Shown here: positions 1 through 7,250 of the stretch, one piece after another
Layout: every line of letters begins with the position of its first letter
Position numbering within the stretch: the first letter of the stretch is position 1
DNA from: DASTQL01 sp035462375
Lineage (GTDB): Bacteria > Actinomycetota > Actinomycetes > Jiangellales > Jiangellaceae
Direction: 5' to 3'
Assembly: GCA_035462375.1 (NCBI GenBank)
Contig: DATHUJ010000105.1
Coordinates: 1 to 27,917, forward strand
DNA: 27,917 nt
The notes under the pieces: generated by a model
Seen by the model: the letters and a program-made list of their open reading frames with translations, nothing else
Told to the model about the DNA's origin: nothing
Database searches by the model: none
Position numbers and translations under genes: made by a program

Positions 1-8
1 CCGCGGCG

Positions 9-1412
9 TCACCCTCGTCGGCGCTTCTCCCGGATCCGCATGGACACCTCGATCGGGGTTCCCTCGAAGCCGAACTCCTCGCGCAGCCGGCGCTCGACGA
101 AGCGCCGGTACGAGGCCTCGAGGAAGCCGGTGGTGAAGAGCACGAAGCGCGGCGGTCGGGTGCTCGCCTGGGTGGCGAAGAGGATCCGCGGCTGGCGGCC
201 ACCACGCAGCGGGTGCGGGTGCCCCGACACGAGCTGGCCGAAGAAGGTGTTGAGGCGGCCGGTGGGCACCCGGGTCTCCCAGCCCTCCAGGGCCCGTTCG
301 AGGGCGGGCACCAGCCGGTCCACGTGCCGCCCGGACCATGCAGAGACGTTGACCCGCGGTGCCCAGCCGACCCTGGCGAGCTGGCGGTCGATCTCGCGGT
401 CGAGCTCTCTCCGGCGGTCGTCGTCGAGCAGGTCCCACTTGTTGAAGGCGAGCACCAGGGCCCGGCCGGCGTCGACGACCATCGAGATGATCCGGAGGTC
501 CTGCTCGGTCATCGGTGCGCTCGCGTCGACCAGGACGACGGCCACCTCGGCACGGTCGACAGCGGCGGCGGTCCGCAACGAGGCGTAGTACTCCGCCCCG
601 GAGGCCTCGTGCACGCGGCGGCGGATCCCGGCGGTGTCGACGAAGGTCCAGGTCCGGCCACCGAGCTCCACGACCTCGTCGACGGGATCGACCGTGGTCC
701 CGGCGACCGGGTCGACGACCACGCGGTCCTCACCCGCGAGCCGGTTGAGCAAGCTGGACTTGCCGACGTTGGGCTTGCCGACCAGGGCGACCCGGCGGGG
801 CCCCCTGCGCTCGGCGAAGTCCTCCGCAGGTGCTTCGGGGAGCACCGCCAGCACGGCGTCGAGCAGGTCTCCGCTCCCGCGCCCGTGCAGGGCGGAGACG
901 GGACGGGGCTCGCCGAGACCGAGGTTCCACAGGGCCGCCGCATCGGCCTCCGCAGACGGGCCGTCGACCTTGTTCGCCGCCAGGACCACCGGCTTGCCCG
1001 CTCGGCGCAGCACCCGCACGACAGTCTCGTCCGCGTCGGTCGCGCCCACGGTGGCGTCGACGACGAAGACGACCACGTCGGCTGCGTTGGCCGCTACCTC
1101 CGCCTGGGCGGTGATCCGGGCCGCCATCCCCTCAGCGTCGGGGTCCCATCCCCCCGTGTCGACCAGCGTGAAGCGCCGCCCCGACCACTCCGCGTCGTAG
1201 GTGACCCGATCCCTGGTCACGCCGGGCACGTCCTCGACGACCGCCTCGCGGCGGCCGAGGACACGGTTCACCAGAGTGGACTTGCCGACGTTGGGACGTC
1301 CGACGACTGCCACCACGGGCAGTGGTCCACCGTCCTCGACGTCGACGTAGGCACGGTCGTCGCGGAGCTCCTCGGCATGGCCGCCCCCGGGAGCGCGGTC
1401 CTCGGCCGTCAC
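9..1412 (-). CDS. der: Ribosome biogenesis GTPase Der (EngA)
   Basis: Der is a double GTPase needed for maturation of the 50S ribosomal subunit. The 467-residue product has two G domains in tandem: the first P-loop GRPNVGKST starts at about residue 38 with its NKVD base-recognition motif near 147, and the second P-loop GKPNVGKSS starts at about 212 with a later NKWD motif. The basic C-terminus (ending REKRRRG) fits the KH-like domain. An acidic N-terminal extension of about 30 residues precedes the first G domain, as is common in actinobacteria. The GTG start at 1412 overlaps the cmk stop by 4 bp (GTGA), so translation is probably coupled. The TGA stop lies at 9-11, so the gene is complete. 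It is the last gene seen in the minus-strand run. Confidence 0.97.
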   Translation of the reverse strand: MTAEDRAPGGGHAEELRDDRAYVDVEDGGPLPVVAVVGRPNVGKSTLVNRVLGRREAVVEDVPGVTRDRVTYDAEWSGRRFTLVDTGGWDPDAEGMAARITAQAEVAANAADVVVFVVDATVGATDADETVVRVLRRAGKPVVLAANKVDGPSAEADAAALWNLGLGEPRPVSALHGRGSGDLLDAVLAVLPEAPAEDFAERRGPRRVALVGKPNVGKSSLLNRLAGEDRVVVDPVAGTTVDPVDEVVELGGRTWTFVDTAGIRRRVHEASGAEYYASLRTAAAVDRAEVAVVLVDASAPMTEQDLRIISMVVDAGRALVLAFNKWDLLDDDRRRELDREIDRQLARVGWAPRVNVSAWSGRHVDRLVPALERALEGWETRVPTGRLNTFFGQLVSGHPHPLRGGRQPRILFATQASTRPPRFVLFTTGFLEASYRRFVERRLREEFGFEGTPIEVSMRIREKRRRG

Positions 1413-2125
1413 GGGCCGTCCCCGGACGGCTGGGCGGATGTCGGGTGGATGCCGGTCCGCGCCGCCACGAGGTCGAGCACGGCGTGGACCGTCTCGTCCA
1501 GGCTCAGGAGGGACGAGTCGACGACGTCCACGCCGTCGGCCGCCTCGGTGAATGCCGCGACCGTGGAGTCACGGTCGTCCCGCCGGACGACCTGGGCCCG
1601 GGTGGCCGCCACGGCCGCCTCGTCGTCGACGCCGTGCACCTCCAGCGCCCTCCGGGTGAGCCGGGTCCGCTCGCTGGCGGTCAGCAGCACCCGGACGGGC
1701 GCGTCGGGAGCGACGACCGTCGTGATGTCCCGCCCCTCGGCCACCACCCCGCCCACCTCGACCACGCTGCGCTGGCGCCGGCCGAGCTCGCGCCGGACCT
1801 CGAGGTTGGTGGCCACCGCGCTCACGGCCTCGGAGATGCGCGTCTCGCGGATGGCGGCAGTCACATCGGTGCCGGCGACCCGTACGTAGGGGGCGAGCGG
1901 GTCCGTGCCCATCTCCAGGGGCATCCGTCGAGCCAGGGCTGCCACCCACGCCTGGTCGCCCAGATCCACTTCCTGCTCGAGAGCCCACCAGGTGAGGGCC
2001 CGGTACATGGCCCCGGTGTCCAGGTAGCGGAGGCCGAGCGCGGCGGCCACGCGCCTGGCCACGGTGGACTTGCCCGACCCCGACGGACCGTCCACGGCCA
2101 CGACGAGGCTGGACGGGTCGGTCAC
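1409..2125 (-). CDS. cmk: Cytidylate kinase
   Basis: Cmk phosphorylates CMP/dCMP to the diphosphate using ATP, in the cytoplasm. The 238-residue product begins with a P-loop of the form DGPSGSGKST (residues 12-21) followed by RYLDTGAMYRALT, both hallmarks of CMP kinases. The open frame extends upstream to 2320, but that part reads like non-coding sequence and covers the end of tyrA. The GTG at 2125 (VTDPSSLVVAVDG) places the P-loop at the usual distance from the N-terminus. The gene overlaps der by 4 bp at its 3' end and lies 49 bp after tyrA. The cmk-der pair is conserved in actinobacteria. The product complements PyrG, encoded further right, in CTP supply. Confidence 0.95.
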   Translation of the reverse strand: MTDPSSLVVAVDGPSGSGKSTVARRVAAALGLRYLDTGAMYRALTWWALEQEVDLGDQAWVAALARRMPLEMGTDPLAPYVRVAGTDVTAAIRETRISEAVSAVATNLEVRRELGRRQRSVVEVGGVVAEGRDITTVVAPDAPVRVLLTASERTRLTRRALEVHGVDDEAAVAATRAQVVRRDDRDSTVAAFTEAADGVDVVDSSLLSLDETVHAVLDLVAARTGIHPTSAQPSGDGP

Positions 2126-2174
2126 GCGGTCCTCCGGAGCGTAATCGGGGTCGAGGGCAGGGTAGTCCCCGTGG

Positions 2175-3245
2175 TCACCGGTGGACCGTCCACCCACAGC
2201 TGCGCAGCGCTCGGGCCAGGTCCTCGTCCCGGCCCGGTCGTACCGCGATCTCGACCACGCCGGTGGGGATCCCCTGCACGTGCTCGATGCGGACGTCCTC
2301 CACGTTGACCCCTGCCGCACCGGCGTCGGCGAAGAGCTTCGCCAGCTGCCCGGGCCTGTCCTCCACCGTGACGGGCACCGTCACGTAGGTCGTCGGCCTG
2401 CCTCCATGCTTGCCCGGCAACCGGTTCCTGCCTCGGACGCCCGCCTCAAGCAGTCCCGTGAGGGCCCCTCCGCCGGTCTCGTCGAGGGCGGCGAGAGCCG
2501 CGTCGAGGTCGGCACGCACGCCCGTGAGCACCGCTCGCACGGCTGCGGCGTTGGCCTCGAGGATCTCGGTCCAAAGCAGGGGGTCGCCGGCGGCGACGCG
2601 GGTGACGTCGACGACGCCCTGCCCGGCCAGGCCCACTTCGCGCTCCGGCGCGTCCTCGAGACGGGCGGCGACCAGGCTGGCGACGAGGTGCGGCGCGTGG
2701 GAGACCAGGGCGACCGCGGCGTCGTGCTCGCCGGCGGGCATCGTGACCGGTTGCGCCCCGACGGCCACCGCCAGCGCCCGTACGAGACCGGTCGCGGCCG
2801 GGTCGCTCCCCTCGGAGGGGCAGACCACCCAGGGGCGCCCGCGGAACAGGTCGACCGCCGCGGCGCCGGGTCCGGACACCTCCCGGCCCGCCATCGGGTG
2901 GCCACCCACGTAGCGGGCGGCCGTGGCCGTCCGGGCCGCCACCTCCCGGGCCGGCAGGACCTTGACGCTCGCGACATCGGTGACGTACGCCGCCACCCCC
3001 TCGTCCAGCACGGCCGCGACCGTCCTCCCCGTAGCGGCCGGGGGGACCGCGACGACGGCCAGGTCGACCTGGCTCGGCGTTGGTGACGCGCTCCCCGCTC
3101 CGCGAGCGACGGCCGCGGCGACCGTGTCGGGGTTCCGGTCACGCAGGTGGACCGCCACGCCCTCGCGCCGCAGCGCCAGTCCCAGCGAGGTCCCGAGCAG
3201 GCCCGCACCGACGACCAGGACGCCCCGGGGAAAGACGGGGGTCAC
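2175..3245 (-). CDS. tyrA: Prephenate dehydrogenase with C-terminal ACT domain
   Basis: TyrA oxidatively decarboxylates prephenate to 4-hydroxyphenylpyruvate with NAD(P)+, the committed step to tyrosine. The 356-residue product opens with a Rossmann nucleotide-binding loop (VVGAGLLGTSLGLAL, residues 11-25) and contains the family motif GGHPMAGRE around His116. The last ~75 residues read as an ACT regulatory domain (TVEDRPGQLAKLF, then GVNVEDVRIEH), suggesting amino-acid feedback control. The GTG start at 3245 is chosen because it overlaps the aroH stop by 4 bp and lies just before the Rossmann fold; the frame upstream of it (to 3395) is a shadow of aroH. Together with aroH it supplies two consecutive steps, chorismate to prephenate to hydroxyphenylpyruvate. 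Confidence 0.95.
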   Translation of the reverse strand: MTPVFPRGVLVVGAGLLGTSLGLALRREGVAVHLRDRNPDTVAAAVARGAGSASPTPSQVDLAVVAVPPAATGRTVAAVLDEGVAAYVTDVASVKVLPAREVAARTATAARYVGGHPMAGREVSGPGAAAVDLFRGRPWVVCPSEGSDPAATGLVRALAVAVGAQPVTMPAGEHDAAVALVSHAPHLVASLVAARLEDAPEREVGLAGQGVVDVTRVAAGDPLLWTEILEANAAAVRAVLTGVRADLDAALAALDETGGGALTGLLEAGVRGRNRLPGKHGGRPTTYVTVPVTVEDRPGQLAKLFADAGAAGVNVEDVRIEHVQGIPTGVVEIAVRPGRDEDLARALRSCGWTVHR

Positions 3246-3622
3246 CCCGGGTCCCTGCGCAGGTCCGTCCGCAGCGCAGCGGCGCCGTGCAGGTAGACGT
3301 GGCGGACCTCCGCCCGCGGGAGCTCGGTCTCGGCGTGCGCCAGCACCCGCACGACCCGCGGCATGGCGCCGGCCACGTCGACCTCCTGTGCGCACAGCAG
3401 CGGCACGTCGGTGATCCCGCTCCGCCGGGCGGCGTAGGCCGGGAACTCCGACCGGAGGTCCGGCGTCGCGGTGAAGACGACGCTGATCAGGTCGTCGGTG
3501 GCGACGTCGTTGCGGTGCATGACCTCGGTGACCAGCTCGGCCACGCGGTCGAGCAGGTGTTCGCGCTCGTCCCGCTCCAGCTGGGTCGCCCCCCGGATCG
3601 CCCGTACGGCCACGCCGGTCAC
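3242..3622 (-). CDS. aroH: Chorismate mutase, AroH type
   Basis: The enzyme converts chorismate to prephenate. The 126-residue product has the length and motifs of the monofunctional AroH fold (as in Bacillus subtilis) rather than the all-helical AroQ fold. The residues corresponding to the known active site are visible: Arg in VRAIRGAT (about residue 10), Glu in CAQEVDV (80), Arg in RVVRVLAH (92) and Tyr in HVYLHGA (110). A GTG at 3622 is used as start; a second in-frame GTG three codons in (3613) is an equally good alternative because the conserved sequence begins there. The gene is coupled to tyrA by a 4-bp GTGA overlap and lies 20 bp after rluB. Confidence 0.94.
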   Translation of the reverse strand: MTGVAVRAIRGATQLERDEREHLLDRVAELVTEVMHRNDVATDDLISVVFTATPDLRSEFPAYAARRSGITDVPLLCAQEVDVAGAMPRVVRVLAHAETELPRAEVRHVYLHGAAALRTDLRRDPG

Positions 3623-3642
3623 CCTAGCCAGGCCGGCCCGCG

Positions 3643-4377
3643 CTAGAGGCCTACCTCGCTGTAGAGCCGGCCGACCTCGGCCGCGGACAGCGAGCGGCTG
3701 CGTCCCGGGCGCAGGTCACCGAGCCTGATCGGTCCGACCCGGGTCCGGACGAGTCGCTCGACCGGCTGGCCCACCGCCGTGAGCAGCCGACGCACCACGT
3801 GCTTGCGCCCCTCGTGGAGGACGACCTCGACCATCACCCGGCTGCCGGTCCGCCCGACGACCCGGAACGAGTCGACCGACGCCACCCCGTCGTCCAGCTC
3901 GACCCCCTCCCGGAGTCGGCGGCCCACGTCGCGGGCAACCGGTCCGTGGACCTCGGCGAGGTAGGTCTTGGCCACCTCGTAGCTGGGGTGGGACAGCCGG
4001 TGGGCCAGCTCGCCGTCGTTGGTCAGCAGGATGAGACCTTCGGTGTCGGCGTCGAGCCGCCCCACGTGGAACAGGCGCTCCCGACGGCCCTCGACGTAGT
4101 CGCCGAGGCTGGGCCGGCCCTCCGGGTCGGACATGGTGCTGACCACGCCCGCCGGCTTGTTCAGGGCGAGGTGCACCAGGCCGGCGGCGTCGGTGCCCAC
4201 CCGCAAGCCGTCGACCTTGATCACCACGCGCCCCGGGTGCACCCGCACCCCCATGGTGCGCACGACCTCGCCGTCGACCTCGACCCGGCCGGCCGCGATG
4301 AGCTGCTCGCACGCACGCCGGCTGCCTACCCCGGCCGCTGCCAGCACCTTCTGCAGACGGACGCCCTCCTCGGTCAC
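3643..4377 (-). CDS. rluB: Ribosomal large-subunit pseudouridine synthase, RluB/RsuA family
   Basis: This enzyme isomerises a uridine in rRNA to pseudouridine. The 244-residue product has an N-terminal S4 RNA-binding domain (VRLQKVLAAAGVGSRRACEQLI, about residues 6-27 and onward). The catalytic domain follows, with the family motif GRLDADTEGLILLTNDG containing the nucleophilic Asp109. The GTG at 4377 overlaps the scpB stop by 4 bp. The order scpA-scpB-rluB is strongly conserved in actinobacteria and Firmicutes. The exact rRNA target (RluB versus RsuA type) is inferred from context, not from a residue seen here. Confidence 0.94.
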   Translation of the reverse strand: MTEEGVRLQKVLAAAGVGSRRACEQLIAAGRVEVDGEVVRTMGVRVHPGRVVIKVDGLRVGTDAAGLVHLALNKPAGVVSTMSDPEGRPSLGDYVEGRRERLFHVGRLDADTEGLILLTNDGELAHRLSHPSYEVAKTYLAEVHGPVARDVGRRLREGVELDDGVASVDSFRVVGRTGSRVMVEVVLHEGRKHVVRRLLTAVGQPVERLVRTRVGPIRLGDLRPGRSRSLSAAEVGRLYSEVGL

Positions 4378-4949
4378 GCCGGCCCACCCGGGCCCGACGC
4401 CGTCTCGGCCTCCACCTGAGCGGCGTCCGGGAGGTAGGGCGCGAGTGGCGGCAGGTCGTCCAGGGAGCCGAGGCCGAGCCGCTCGAGGAAGTACGCCGTC
4501 GTGCGGTAGAGCGTGGCCGTGCTCGCCGGGTCGATGCCCGCCTCCTCGACCAGGCCACGCGCGAGCAGCGTGCGCATGACGCCGTCGCAGTTCACGCCGC
4601 GCACACCGGACACGCGAGCCCGGCTGACCGGCTGCTGGTAGGCGACGACAGCAAGCGTCTCCAGCGCCGCCTGGGTGAGCCGTGCCTGCTGGCCGTCGAG
4701 GACGAAGCGCTCGACGACTGCGGCGTGCTCCGGGCGGGTGTACAGCCGCCAGCCGCCAGCCACCTCGCGCAACTCGAACCCACGACCCTGTTCGTCGTAG
4801 TCGGCCGCGACCTCCCGCAGCGCCGTCACCACCTCGTCCTTAGGGCACTCGAGCACCTGGGCCAGCACCGCCTCGGTCACCGGCTGGTCCACCACGAGAA
4901 GCACCGCCTCCAGCGACGGCTTGAGAGTCGCAGCGTCGGATCCGGTCAC
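4374..4949 (-). CDS. scpB: Segregation and condensation protein B
   Basis: ScpB dimers bind the kleisin ScpA and help assemble the SMC condensin that organises and separates chromosomes. The 191-residue product is of normal length and carries the tandem winged-helix pattern: LEAVLLVVDQPVTEAVLAQVL near the N-terminus, then LTQAALETLAVVAYQQPVSRARV and VRGVNCDGVMRTLLARGLVEEAG in the second domain. The GTG start at 4949 overlaps the scpA stop by 4 bp, and its own stop overlaps the rluB start by 4 bp, so scpA, scpB and rluB should be made in a coupled way. The C-terminal ~25 residues are Ala/Pro/Glu-rich and probably disordered. Confidence 0.95.
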   Translation of the reverse strand: MTGSDAATLKPSLEAVLLVVDQPVTEAVLAQVLECPKDEVVTALREVAADYDEQGRGFELREVAGGWRLYTRPEHAAVVERFVLDGQQARLTQAALETLAVVAYQQPVSRARVSGVRGVNCDGVMRTLLARGLVEEAGIDPASTATLYRTTAYFLERLGLGSLDDLPPLAPYLPDAAQVEAETASGPGGPA

Positions 4950-5806
4950 GTGCGTCCTCCCTCGGCGTCGGCCACGGGCTCGTCGTCCGCGTCGAACTCG
5001 TCACCGACGTCCGGCTCGACCTCGTCGCTGCCGGTCCACCGTACGGTGAGCTCACCGAGTGGCGTGAGCTGGTCGAAGGAGACCGCCCGCTCCCGGTACA
5101 GCTCGAGCAGGGCGAGGAATCGCGCGACGACGTGCAGCGTCGACGGGCAGTCGGCCGAGAGCGCCCGGAAGGTCGCGGTCCCCTGCCGCCGCAGCCGGTC
5201 GACCAGCACGGCGGCCTGCTCTCGGACACTGACCTGCATCGGGTGCAGGTGCGCCGTCGGCACCGCCGGCCGGGGCCGGGGCGCCGTCACCCGGGCGGCC
5301 ATGGCCGCCAGCTCGCCGGGCCCCAGGCCCACGACGACCTCGGGCAACAGCGCCGCGAAGCGCTCCTCCAGGCCGACAGCACGTGGGTGACGGTGTGCCT
5401 CGTCAGACATCCGGGCCGCGAGGAAGCCGGCCACCTCCTTGTACGCGCGGTACTGCAGCAGCCGGGCGAAGAGCAGGTCCCGCGCCTCCAGCAGGGCCAG
5501 GTCCTCCTCGTCCTCGACCTGGCCGCTCGGCAGCAGCCGGGCGGCCTTGAGGTCGAGCAAGGTCGCGGCGACGACGAGGAACTCGCTGGCCTGGTCGAGG
5601 TCCCACTCCGGCCCCCGCCCGCGGATGTAGGCGATGAAGTCGTCGGTGACCTTGGACAGGGCCACCTCGGTGACGTCCAGCTTGTGCCTGGCGATCAGGC
5701 CCAGCAGCAGGTCGAACGGTCCGTCGAAGACGTCGAGGTGCACCTCGAAGGGCGCGGCCGAGCCGCCGGCGGGGTGCCCGGAAGCCGGGTCCGGGCGGGC
5801 GGTCAC
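4946..5806 (-). CDS. scpA: Segregation and condensation protein A (kleisin)
   Basis: ScpA is the kleisin subunit that bridges the SMC head domains in bacterial condensin. The 286-residue product contains the N-terminal family signature FDGPFDLLLGLIARHKLDV (about residues 28-46) and SEFLVVAATLLDLKAARLLP (about 74-93). A winged-helix region follows near the C-terminus (DCPSTLHVVARFLALLELYRE). The same frame stays open far upstream (to 6847), but that part lies opposite the ParA gene in the wrong frame. The GTG at 5806, 8 bp after the stop of the RHH gene, gives a protein of usual length. An acidic tail ends the protein. The stop overlaps scpB by 4 bp. Confidence 0.94.
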   Translation of the reverse strand: MTARPDPASGHPAGGSAAPFEVHLDVFDGPFDLLLGLIARHKLDVTEVALSKVTDDFIAYIRGRGPEWDLDQASEFLVVAATLLDLKAARLLPSGQVEDEEDLALLEARDLLFARLLQYRAYKEVAGFLAARMSDEAHRHPRAVGLEERFAALLPEVVVGLGPGELAAMAARVTAPRPRPAVPTAHLHPMQVSVREQAAVLVDRLRRQGTATFRALSADCPSTLHVVARFLALLELYRERAVSFDQLTPLGELTVRWTGSDEVEPDVGDEFDADDEPVADAEGGRT

Positions 5807-5814
5807 TCGTCCAG

Positions 5815-6117
5815 TCAAGCACCCGGCTGGCGCAGCCGGCTCACCAGCACGCTGTCGCCGCCGCGCTCGTCGAGGTCGGCCAGCATGATCGCGACGGCCT
5901 CCCGCACGAGCCGACCACGGTCGGCCTTGACCCCGTGCTCGCGACCGATCCGGAGGCGCGCGAGCTCGAGCTCGTGCAGCTCCTCCGCAGACAGGTAGAC
6001 GGTGATCTTCTCGTCGTGGCGGACCCGTCCGGAGGAGCGGGCCGCCGTCCCGCCGACCAGGCCGGCCACCGGCTCGCCACGGTCCGGCACCGCCCGCAGC
6101 CGGGAGTCGCCGCTCAC
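5815..6117 (-). CDS. Small ribbon-helix-helix-like protein between ParA and ScpA
   Basis: A 100-residue protein of unknown role. Its C-terminal two thirds fit a ribbon-helix-helix DNA-binding fold: a short strand KITVYLS (about residues 37-43), a first helix (44-62) and a second helix beginning RGRLVREAVAIML (67-79). The N-terminal 35 residues are polar and probably flexible. The GTG start at 6117 overlaps the ParA stop by 4 bp (GTGA), and scpA starts 8 bp downstream, so it is made together with both. RHH proteins serve as centromere-binding partners of ParA-type ATPases in some plasmids (ParG, omega). That role is an inference here; autorepression of the operon is another possibility. Assignment to the fold rests on pattern only. 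Confidence 0.8.
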   Translation of the reverse strand: MSGDSRLRAVPDRGEPVAGLVGGTAARSSGRVRHDEKITVYLSAEELHELELARLRIGREHGVKADRGRLVREAVAIMLADLDERGGDSVLVSRLRQPGA

Positions 6118-7154
6118 GAGTTCCACCGGTCGAGGACCTCGCGAGCCAGCGTGCGGTAGGCGTCGGCGCCGGGCGAGGCGGGAGCGTAGGAGGTGATCGG
6201 CGCCTGCGCCACCGTCGACTCCGGGAAGCGGACCGTCCGAGCCACCACCGTGTGGAACACCTTGTCCCCGAACGCCTCGACCAGCCGGTGGACGACCTCG
6301 CGGGCGTGCACGGTCCGGCTGTCGTACATCGTCGCCAGCAGCCCGTCGATGACGAGGCGCTCGTTGAGCCGCTCGCTGACCTTGTCGATCGTCTCCTGGA
6401 GCAGCGCGACGCCCCGGAGTGCGAAGAACTCGCACTCGAGCGGCACGATGACGCCGTCGGCCGCGGTGAGCGCGTTGATCGTGAGCAAGCCCAGCGACGG
6501 CTGGCAGTCGACCAGCACCACGTCGTAGTCCGGCAGGAGCGGGGCGATGGCACGCCGCAGCGCGTGCTCGCGTGCGACCTCGCTGACGAGCTGGACCTCG
6601 GCGGCGGAGAGGTCGATGTTGCTCGGCAGCAGGTCCATCCCCGGGACGTTGGTCTTGAGCAGCACCTCCTCCGCCAGGGTGGACCGGTCCATGAGGACGT
6701 TGTAGATCGACAGGTCGCGCTCGTGCGGGTTGACCCCGAGCCCCACGGACAGGGCGCCCTGGGGGTCGAAGTCGACCAGCAGGACCCGTCGGCCGTACTC
6801 GGCCAGCGAGGCACCCAGGTTGATGGTGGTCGTGGTCTTGCCGACACCGCCCTTCTGGTTGCACATCGCCACCACCCGCGCGGGCCCGTGATCCTGGAGC
6901 ACCGGGGGCTCGGGGAACACCGGGACCGGGCGGCCGGTCGGACCGACGGCTCCGGGCTCCGGTTCCTCGGGCGGCGGCGGGGCGGGTTCCGGAGGCGGCG
7001 TCGGCACGGTCATGCCGCTCAGCGGAGGCACCGGTCGGCCCGAGCCCAGCACCGTGACGGTCGGGCCGGTGGCCGAAGTGGTCGCTGGTGCGGGCGTGGT
7101 CGGGATGGCGGGCGCGGGGGCTGCGGCCCGCGGCTGCTGGGTCGACATGTCCAC
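6114..7154 (-). CDS. ParA/Soj-family ATPase, orphan, in the scpAB operon
   Basis: A deviant-Walker ATPase of the ParA/MinD group. The 346-residue product has the Walker A motif KGGVGKTT (residues 101-108), the A' motif VDFDPQGALSVGLG (about 127-140) and a Walker B-like segment DVVLVDCQPSLGLLTINAL. The first ~90 residues are rich in Pro, Ala and Thr and look disordered. Two starts are possible: GTG at 7154 (MDMSTQQ) and ATG at 7148. A strong AAGGAG (plus-strand 7167-7172) lies 12 nt before the GTG and 18 nt before the ATG, which favours the GTG. No ParB gene is adjacent, so this is not the main oriC partition locus. The gene corresponds in position to Rv1708. It is preceded by a good promoter. 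Confidence 0.92.
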   Translation of the reverse strand: MDMSTQQPRAAAPAPAIPTTPAPATTSATGPTVTVLGSGRPVPPLSGMTVPTPPPEPAPPPPEEPEPGAVGPTGRPVPVFPEPPVLQDHGPARVVAMCNQKGGVGKTTTTINLGASLAEYGRRVLLVDFDPQGALSVGLGVNPHERDLSIYNVLMDRSTLAEEVLLKTNVPGMDLLPSNIDLSAAEVQLVSEVAREHALRRAIAPLLPDYDVVLVDCQPSLGLLTINALTAADGVIVPLECEFFALRGVALLQETIDKVSERLNERLVIDGLLATMYDSRTVHAREVVHRLVEAFGDKVFHTVVARTVRFPESTVAQAPITSYAPASPGADAYRTLAREVLDRWNS

Positions 7155-7190
7155 GGGCCGTCAGAGCTCCTTGCCGTCGTGTCGACATGT
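7141..7190 (-). repeat. Pair of 10-bp direct repeats ACATGTCGAC at the parA start
   Basis: The minus-strand sequence ACATGTCGAC occurs at 7181-7190, just after the predicted transcription start, and again at 7141-7150, over the start codons. The copies are 40 bp apart, close to four helical turns. Each contains the palindrome ACATGT, and the second contains the perfect 8-bp palindrome GACATGTC. This spacing fits an operator bound by a dimeric regulator, perhaps the RHH protein of the same operon; that link is inference. Confidence 0.4.
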
Positions 7191-7201
7191 GTACGTCGGC
7201 G

Positions 7202-7230
7202 ACGCTAGGGAGCATGCCGGGCACCTTCAA
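7202..7230 (-). promoter_or_regulatory. Promoter for the parA-rhh-scpAB operon
   Basis: On the minus strand TTGAAG (plus 7225-7230) is followed after exactly 17 nt by TAGCGT (plus 7202-7207). This is a good housekeeping-sigma promoter: 4 of 6 at -35, and the conserved TA...T at -10. It lies in the only intergenic gap of this part of the run (xerD stop at 7251, ParA start at 7154). Transcription would begin near 7195. Confidence 0.55.
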
Positions 7231-7250
7231 GGAGGCGCGCCGGGCGGTGC

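Noticed and set aside
213..1889. Long plus-strand open frame opposite der and cmk
   Set aside because: High GC keeps antisense frames open. The translation is low-complexity (Arg, Gly, Pro, His) with no motif, while der and cmk on the other strand are unmistakable.
5807..6847. Upstream extension of the scpA frame
   Set aside because: The extension covers the ParA and RHH genes in another frame and its translation is Arg/Ser/Pro-rich noise; the GTG at 5806 gives a normal-length ScpA.
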